Shown here: piece after piece, positions 59,262-64,000 of the stretch
How positions within the stretch are numbered: the first letter of the stretch is position 1
Layout of the letters: every line of letters starts with the position of its first letter
NCBI RefSeq assembly: GCF_014641945.1
Contig: NZ_BMIJ01000002.1
Coordinates: 402,091-466,090, forward strand
Origin: Marinobacterium zhoushanense
Lineage (GTDB): Bacteria > Pseudomonadota > Gammaproteobacteria > Pseudomonadales > Balneatricaceae
DNA length: 64,000 nucleotides
Direction of reading: 5' to 3'
Made by a program: the position numbers and the translations under genes
Notes under the pieces: generated by a model
What the model was told of the DNA's origin: nothing
Databases searched by the model: none
The model's input: the letters and a program-made list of their open reading frames with translations, nothing else

Positions 59262-60647
59262 ATGGATATCAACGAGATTCTGGTTATCGCGATGTTCCTG
59301 ACGTTCATCGCGCTGCTGTTCACCGGCATTCCCGTGGCCTGGGTGCTGGGCGGCACCGGCGTGCTGTTCGCCGGCATCGGTTACCTGGCCGACCTTCATC
59401 TGGACACCATCACCGGACTGGACTACACCACCCTCGGTCTGGTGGTGAACCGGCTGTGGAAGATCATGGACAACTGGATCCTGGTCGCGCTGCCGATGTT
59501 CATCTTCATGGGCATCATGCTGGACAAGTCCGGCGTCGCCGAGCGTCTGATGCAGTCGATGCAGGAGCTGTTCGGCCGGGTACGCGGCGGGCTGGCGGTC
59601 ACCGTCACCGCCATCGGTATCATCCTCGCTGCGTCCACCGGCATCATCGGCGCATCCGTGGTGCTGCTGGCGGTGATGTCGTTGTCCACGATGACCAAGC
59701 AGGGCTACTCGATGCCGCTGGCGCTGGGCACCATCGCATCCGCCGGTACCCTCGGCATCCTGATCCCGCCCTCGATCATGCTGGTGATCATGGCCGACCA
59801 GTTGGGGCTGTCGGTCGGCGATCTGTTCATGGGCGCGGTGATGCCGGGTCTGATGCTGGGCGCGATGTATATCATCTACATCCTGATCACCGGCTGGCTG
59901 AAGCCGGGAGCGGCCCCCGCACCCGAGGACGCCAAGCCGGTTACGCCGGCCGCGTTCCTCAACGTGATGAAGGCAGTACTGCCGACCCTGCTGCTGATCT
60001 TCGTCGTGCTGGGCTCGATCTTCGCCGGCATCGCCACACCGACCGAAGCCTCCGGCGTCGGCGCCTTCGGCGCCACGCTGCTCGCGATGTACAACAGGAA
60101 GTTCAGCTTCCGGGTACTAAAGGAGGTGATGTCCGGCACGATGAACACCACCGCCTACATCTTCGCGATCTTCATCGGCGCCACCTGTTTTGCGCTGGTG
60201 CTGCGCGAACTGGGCGGCGACGAGTTGATCGAATCGTTCCTGACCGGACTGCCGTTCGGCCCCTACGGCATCATTTTCTTTATCCTCGGCGTGATCTTCC
60301 TGCTCGGTTTCTTCCTTGACTGGATCGAGATCACGCTGATCATCCTGCCACTGCTGGCACCGGTGATCTCGGCGCTGGGATTGGATATCGACGGCTATGG
60401 CGTGGTCGACAATCCGGAGCTGGTCTGGTTCGTGATGTTGGTGGCGATGGCGTTGCAGACCTCGTTCCTGACGCCGCCGGTAGGCTTTGCGCTATTCTAC
60501 CTGAAGGGGGTATGTCCGCCGGACGTCAAGCTGACCGATATCTACAAGGGGGTCATTCCGTTCATCCTGTTGCAGTTGCTGGCGCTGCTGGTGCTGATCT
60601 TCCTCCCGCAACTGGTGCTCTGGCTACCGGCCAACGCCTACGGGTGA
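59262..60647 (+). CDS. TRAP transporter large membrane subunit (DctM)
   Basis: 461 aa, about 12 membrane segments; the sodium-coupled transport subunit. Conserved blocks are LVALPMFIFMGIMLDKSGVAERLM, AASTGIIGASVVLLAVMSLSTM, GTLGILIPPSIMLVIMADQ, GIATPTEASGVGAFGATLLA and SFLTPPVGFALFYLKGV. The GGGGGGAG site lies 6 nt upstream of the ATG. An Ala/Pro-rich cytoplasmic loop is seen near residue 222. Confidence 0.93.
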   Translation: MDINEILVIAMFLTFIALLFTGIPVAWVLGGTGVLFAGIGYLADLHLDTITGLDYTTLGLVVNRLWKIMDNWILVALPMFIFMGIMLDKSGVAERLMQSMQELFGRVRGGLAVTVTAIGIILAASTGIIGASVVLLAVMSLSTMTKQGYSMPLALGTIASAGTLGILIPPSIMLVIMADQLGLSVGDLFMGAVMPGLMLGAMYIIYILITGWLKPGAAPAPEDAKPVTPAAFLNVMKAVLPTLLLIFVVLGSIFAGIATPTEASGVGAFGATLLAMYNRKFSFRVLKEVMSGTMNTTAYIFAIFIGATCFALVLRELGGDELIESFLTGLPFGPYGIIFFILGVIFLLGFFLDWIEITLIILPLLAPVISALGLDIDGYGVVDNPELVWFVMLVAMALQTSFLTPPVGFALFYLKGVCPPDVKLTDIYKGVIPFILLQLLALLVLIFLPQLVLWLPANAYG

Positions 60648-60681
60648 TCGCCCGCCGTAACAGGATAGACCCAGGTTTTAC

Positions 60682-60705
60682 CCGGCGAGGCATTCACCTC
60701 GCCGG
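60682..60705 (+). other. Hairpin after dctM
   Basis: ccggcgagg, loop cattca, cctcgccgg, followed by ttgcagttt: a strong stem with a poor T tract, 34 nt after the dctM stop. It may weaken read-through into the dehydrogenase gene. Confidence 0.6.
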
Positions 60706-60743
60706 TTGCAGTTTCCGCCCGCAATTTGGAGCGGCCAAAGTCA

Positions 60744-63629
60744 ATGAGGTTAGTTACGCACATGATACCGGCATACCAGGCCTTTTATGATCAGCTCCGG
60801 ACCTTCATTCCCGAATCGCGACTGATCCACGATCCGTTACGCACCCTGGCCTATGGCACCGATGCCAGCTTCTACCGACTTATCCCGCAACTGGTGGTTC
60901 GCGCGGAGAGCGAGGAGGAGGTGGTCGGCATTGTCCAACTGGCCGATCAGCAGAAGGTCCCGATCACCTTCCGCGCCGCCGGTACCAGCCTGTCCGGACA
61001 GGCGATCACCGATTCGGTCCTGATCACGTTGGGCGATGGCTGGGCAGGTCACCATATCCTGGACAATGCCGAGCGCATCCGTCTGCAGCCCGGCGTCATC
61101 GGCGCCCAGGCCAACCGCTACCTGGCGCCATTTCAGCGCAAGATCGGCCCGGACCCGGCGTCGATCAACACGGCCAAGATCGGCGGCATCGCTGCCAATA
61201 ATGCCAGCGGCATGTGCTGCGGTACCGCACACAACAGCTACCAAACCCTGGATTCGATGCGCATGATCCTGGCCGACGGCAGCTTGCTCGACACCGGTGA
61301 CGACGCGAGCATCGAGGCGTTTCGTAAGAGTCATGGCGGCCTGCTCGACGCACTGGATGCCCTGGCGCGACTCACCCGTGCCAACCAGCCCCTGGCCGAC
61401 CGCATTGCGCACAAATACCGACTAAAGAACACCACCGGCTATGCACTCAATGCGCTGATCGACTACGAGGACCCGATCGATATTTTGCAGCATCTGATGA
61501 TCGGCTCAGAAGGCACCCTCGGCTTTATCTCCGAGATCACTTACCGCACCGTGCCCGAGCACCCGCACAAGGCCTCGGCGCTGGTGTTCTTCGACCGGCT
61601 GCACACCGCCTGCGAAGCGGTGGCGCTGCTCAAGCCGGAGCCGGTGGCCGCGGTCGAGCTGATCGATCGTGCCGGCTTGCGGGCGATCGAGCAAAAACCG
61701 GGGATGCCCGACTTTATCCGAGAGCTGCCGAAGGATTCCGCGGCATTGCTGATCGAAACCCGCGCCGCCGATGCCGATACGCTGGCCCACCAGGTCGAGC
61801 GTGTCACCGCCACCATTGCAGTGCTGCCGACCACGCGCCCGATCGAATTCACGTCGGACCCCGCGATTTGCGCCCGCTACTGGGCGATCCGCAAGGGGCT
61901 GTTCCCGGCGGTGGGTGCGGTGCGCAATACCGGCACCACGGTGATCATCGAGGATATCGCGGTACCGGTGCCGCAATTGGCCGCAGCGGTCGATGATCTA
62001 CATCGAATCTTCGAGCGCTGGGGCTATCATGAGGCGCTGATCTTCGGCCATGCGCTGGAAGGCAACCTGCACTTCGTGTTTACCCAGTCGTTCGATACGC
62101 CCGAGGAGATCGAGCGCTACTCCAAACTGATGGACGACGTGTCCAACCTGATCGTCGGTCGCTACGATGGCTCGCTGAAGGCCGAGCACGGTACCGGTCG
62201 CAACATGGCTCCCTACGTCGAACTGGAGTGGGGAGAGGAAGCCTATGCGCTGATGTGGGAGTTGAAGCTACTGCTCGACCCGCAGCAGATTCTGAACCCC
62301 GGCGTGATCCTGAACCGAGACGAGAACATACATCTGAGCAACCTGAAGCCGATGCCCGCCGCCGACCCGCTGGTCGACACCTGTATCGAGTGCGGCTTCT
62401 GCGAGCCCACCTGCCCCTCCCGGGCGCTGACGCTGACACCACGCCAGCGCATCGTGATCTGGCGCGAAATCGCCCGCCTGGAGCGCAGCTGTGAGGATCC
62501 GGAGCGACTGCATCGATTGCGCAAGGATTACCGCTATCAGGGTGACGAAACCTGCGCCGCCTGCGGCCTCTGCTCGACCACCTGTCCGGTCGGCATCAAC
62601 ACCGGTGACCTGACTCGCTCCATTCGACATGATCGCAACTCGCGCCATCAGGGCACCGCTAACTGGATAGCCCGCCACTACGCCGGAGTCGGCAGCGTCA
62701 GCCGTATCGCGCTCAATCTTGCTGACGGCATGCACGGTCTGCTCGGCAGCAATGCCATGACCAAACTGACCTCAGGGGCACGCAAGCTGTCGGGCAACAG
62801 GGTACAGCAGTGGACACCCGCCATGCCTACCGGGGCACCGGCACTCAAGCCCCTGGACCTGCCGCACGGCGAACCGAGCGCAGACAGCACACGCCCCAAG
62901 GTGGTCTATCTGCCCAGCTGCGCTAGTCGGGTGATGGGGCCGCAACGTGGCAGCGACTCAAGCCCCCTGATCGAAGTCACCCACTCACTGCTGAACAAGG
63001 CGGGCTACCAGGTGATCTACCCGGAAAATATCGAAGCACTCTGCTGCGGCATGCCGTTCCAGTCGAAAGGGCTGTTCGACACCGCAGACATGAAATCGCT
63101 GGAGCTGAACAAAGAGTTGCTGCGCATCACTGAACAGGGACAGATTCCGGTCTATTCTGATACCAGTCCCTGTACTCTGAGACTGAAAGAGAAGATTGAC
63201 CCGGTCATCGAGCTCTATGACAGCATCGAGTTCCTTGACCGGTTCGTGGTGGAGAAGCTGAACCTGATTCCGATCAGTGAACCGATCGCGCTGCACCTGA
63301 CCTGCAGTGCAACCCGACTGGGCCAGTCCGACGCGCTCAAGCGTATCGCGTCGAGTTGCGCCACGGAAGTGGTGGTACCGGACGACATCGGCTGCTGCGG
63401 CTTTGCCGGCGACAAGGGGTTCAGCACACCGGAACTCAATGCCAGCGCCCTGAGAACACTCAAAGACAGCATTGGTCACTGCAGCGGGGGATTCTCCAGC
63501 AGCCGCACCTGCGAAATCGGATTGAGTCTGCACAGTGGCATAGAGTACAGATCTATCGTATACCTGCTGGAGCGATGCGCCAGCCACCCGAAACCAGTTA
63601 CAGCCGGCATAGATCAGCCGCATAGCTGA
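60744..63629 (+). CDS. FAD and Fe-S dependent D-lactate dehydrogenase-like protein (Dld-II type)
   Basis: About 961 aa. The N-terminal FAD_binding_4 domain has TFRAAGTSLSGQAI and DPASINTAKIGGIAANNASGM; then the FAD-oxidase C domain with GHALEGNLHFVF and EHGTGRNMAPYVE. Two 4Fe-4S clusters follow (CIECGFCEPTCPS near residue 546; CAACGLCSTTCPVG near 603) and two CCG motifs (CCGMPFQSKG near 767, CCGFAGDKGF near 883). This is the layout of Shewanella Dld-II. D-2-hydroxyglutarate (YdiJ-like) or glycolate are alternatives. A TTG at 60726 is a possible longer start; the ATG at 60744 is preferred, with GGAG 12 nt upstream. Confidence 0.87.
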   Translation: MRLVTHMIPAYQAFYDQLRTFIPESRLIHDPLRTLAYGTDASFYRLIPQLVVRAESEEEVVGIVQLADQQKVPITFRAAGTSLSGQAITDSVLITLGDGWAGHHILDNAERIRLQPGVIGAQANRYLAPFQRKIGPDPASINTAKIGGIAANNASGMCCGTAHNSYQTLDSMRMILADGSLLDTGDDASIEAFRKSHGGLLDALDALARLTRANQPLADRIAHKYRLKNTTGYALNALIDYEDPIDILQHLMIGSEGTLGFISEITYRTVPEHPHKASALVFFDRLHTACEAVALLKPEPVAAVELIDRAGLRAIEQKPGMPDFIRELPKDSAALLIETRAADADTLAHQVERVTATIAVLPTTRPIEFTSDPAICARYWAIRKGLFPAVGAVRNTGTTVIIEDIAVPVPQLAAAVDDLHRIFERWGYHEALIFGHALEGNLHFVFTQSFDTPEEIERYSKLMDDVSNLIVGRYDGSLKAEHGTGRNMAPYVELEWGEEAYALMWELKLLLDPQQILNPGVILNRDENIHLSNLKPMPAADPLVDTCIECGFCEPTCPSRALTLTPRQRIVIWREIARLERSCEDPERLHRLRKDYRYQGDETCAACGLCSTTCPVGINTGDLTRSIRHDRNSRHQGTANWIARHYAGVGSVSRIALNLADGMHGLLGSNAMTKLTSGARKLSGNRVQQWTPAMPTGAPALKPLDLPHGEPSADSTRPKVVYLPSCASRVMGPQRGSDSSPLIEVTHSLLNKAGYQVIYPENIEALCCGMPFQSKGLFDTADMKSLELNKELLRITEQGQIPVYSDTSPCTLRLKEKIDPVIELYDSIEFLDRFVVEKLNLIPISEPIALHLTCSATRLGQSDALKRIASSCATEVVVPDDIGCCGFAGDKGFSTPELNASALRTLKDSIGHCSGGFSSSRTCEIGLSLHSGIEYRSIVYLLERCASHPKPVTAGIDQPHS

Positions 63630-63650
63630 TCGGCACAGAAGGAGAGCACC

Positions 63651-64000
63651 ATGGCACTGCCAGAGATCAAAACCATTCTTTACACCAGCTCACTGGGCGC
63701 CCACACCCGTCCCGTTTTCCGGCACGCGGTGCAACTGGCGCATAACCTTGGCGCCAGGATCATCATGCTGCACGTGGTGGAACCGGTGGGCGAAATGGGA
63801 CGCGCACTGATCCACAGCTACCTGCCGGACGATGTAATCAAGAAGATGCACGATGAAGGGATCAGCCGCGTGCTAGAACAGATGAAGGAGCGGCTGGAAA
63901 CATTCAGGGACGAGGAGCTGAAGGCACTGGGCCGCGACTTCGACTTTGAGATCGAACCGGTGGTCGCCGAAGGCCAGCACTCCGAAACCATCCTGCGTCA
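63651..64000 (+). CDS. Universal stress protein, UspA family (cut by window edge)
   Basis: First 116 codons. MALPEIKTILYTSSLGAHTRPVFRHAVQLAHNLGARIIMLHVVEP, seen here in part as KTILYTSSLGAH and ARIIMLHVVEP, is the beta1-alpha1-beta2 start of the USP fold. No stop occurs before the window ends. AAGGAG lies about 7 nt upstream of the ATG. It follows the dehydrogenase by 21 nt and may be cotranscribed. Confidence 0.85.
   Translation, partial: MALPEIKTILYTSSLGAHTRPVFRHAVQLAHNLGARIIMLHVVEPVGEMGRALIHSYLPDDVIKKMHDEGISRVLEQMKERLETFRDEELKALGRDFDFEIEPVVAEGQHSETILR

Overview
The window is about 58-60% GC chromosomal DNA from a non-enteric gammaproteobacterium. The evidence is a Pseudomonas-like dcw cluster (mraZ-rsmH-ftsL-ftsI-murE-murF-mraY-murD-ftsW-murG-murC-ddlB-ftsQ-ftsA, with no murB between murC and ddlB), type A RNase P RNA next to rsmI, the lpoA-yraN-diaA-dolP string, zapE-rplM-rpsI-petABC-sspA-sspB, and a Pseudomonas-style AruF/AruG arginine succinyltransferase pathway. 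A marine, Oceanospirillales/Pseudomonadales-like heterotroph fits, but the sequence alone does not fix the genus.

Layout. 1-14.8 kb: the dcw (division and cell wall) operon on the minus strand, mostly overlapping or nearly overlapping genes, led by MraZ with a visible promoter and 10-bp-spaced MraZ operator repeats. 15.2-18.7 kb: a small accessory block (Sel1-repeat lipoprotein with a peptidoglycan-binding tail, a secreted Gly-rich/coiled-coil protein of unknown function, a degenerate EAL-HDOD protein). 18.7-23.6 kb: rnpB, rsmI, and divergent lpoA-yraN-diaA-dolP; a vestigial second yraN 3' end lies just before diaA. 23.6-30 kb: sspB, sspA, the cytochrome bc1 complex (petABC), rpsI, rplM and zapE. 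30-31.8 kb: lrgAB and two identical tRNA-Pro(CGG) genes, each with its own strong promoter. 31.9-51.4 kb: an arginine/ornithine catabolic supercluster. It holds an ornithine-racemase-like PLP enzyme with a divergent LysR regulator, a four-gene basic amino acid ABC importer, an ArgR-type AraC regulator, the large NAD-glutamate dehydrogenase, aruC, an M20 hydrolase, aruF, aruG, astD and astB. No astE is present in the window, and the M20 enzyme is a candidate replacement. 51.5-64 kb: aceF, aceE and pdhR (minus strand), then divergently a TRAP transporter, a D-lactate-dehydrogenase-like FAD/Fe-S enzyme and the start of a universal stress protein. Three PdhR-type palindromes lie in the pdhR/TRAP intergenic region.

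How it fits together. The arginine block would import arginine or ornithine, possibly interconvert ornithine enantiomers, degrade arginine through the succinylated intermediates of the AST pathway to glutamate, and deaminate glutamate to 2-oxoglutarate with the GDH of the same region. The right-hand block would import a monocarboxylate (lactate or pyruvate is the best guess), oxidise D-lactate to pyruvate and feed pyruvate dehydrogenase, with PdhR sensing pyruvate at both promoters. No phage, insertion sequence, CRISPR array or defence system was recognised. The least explained items are the Gly-rich/coiled-coil protein, the yraN scar, the M20-for-AstE substitution and a 15-bp palindrome upstream of aceE.
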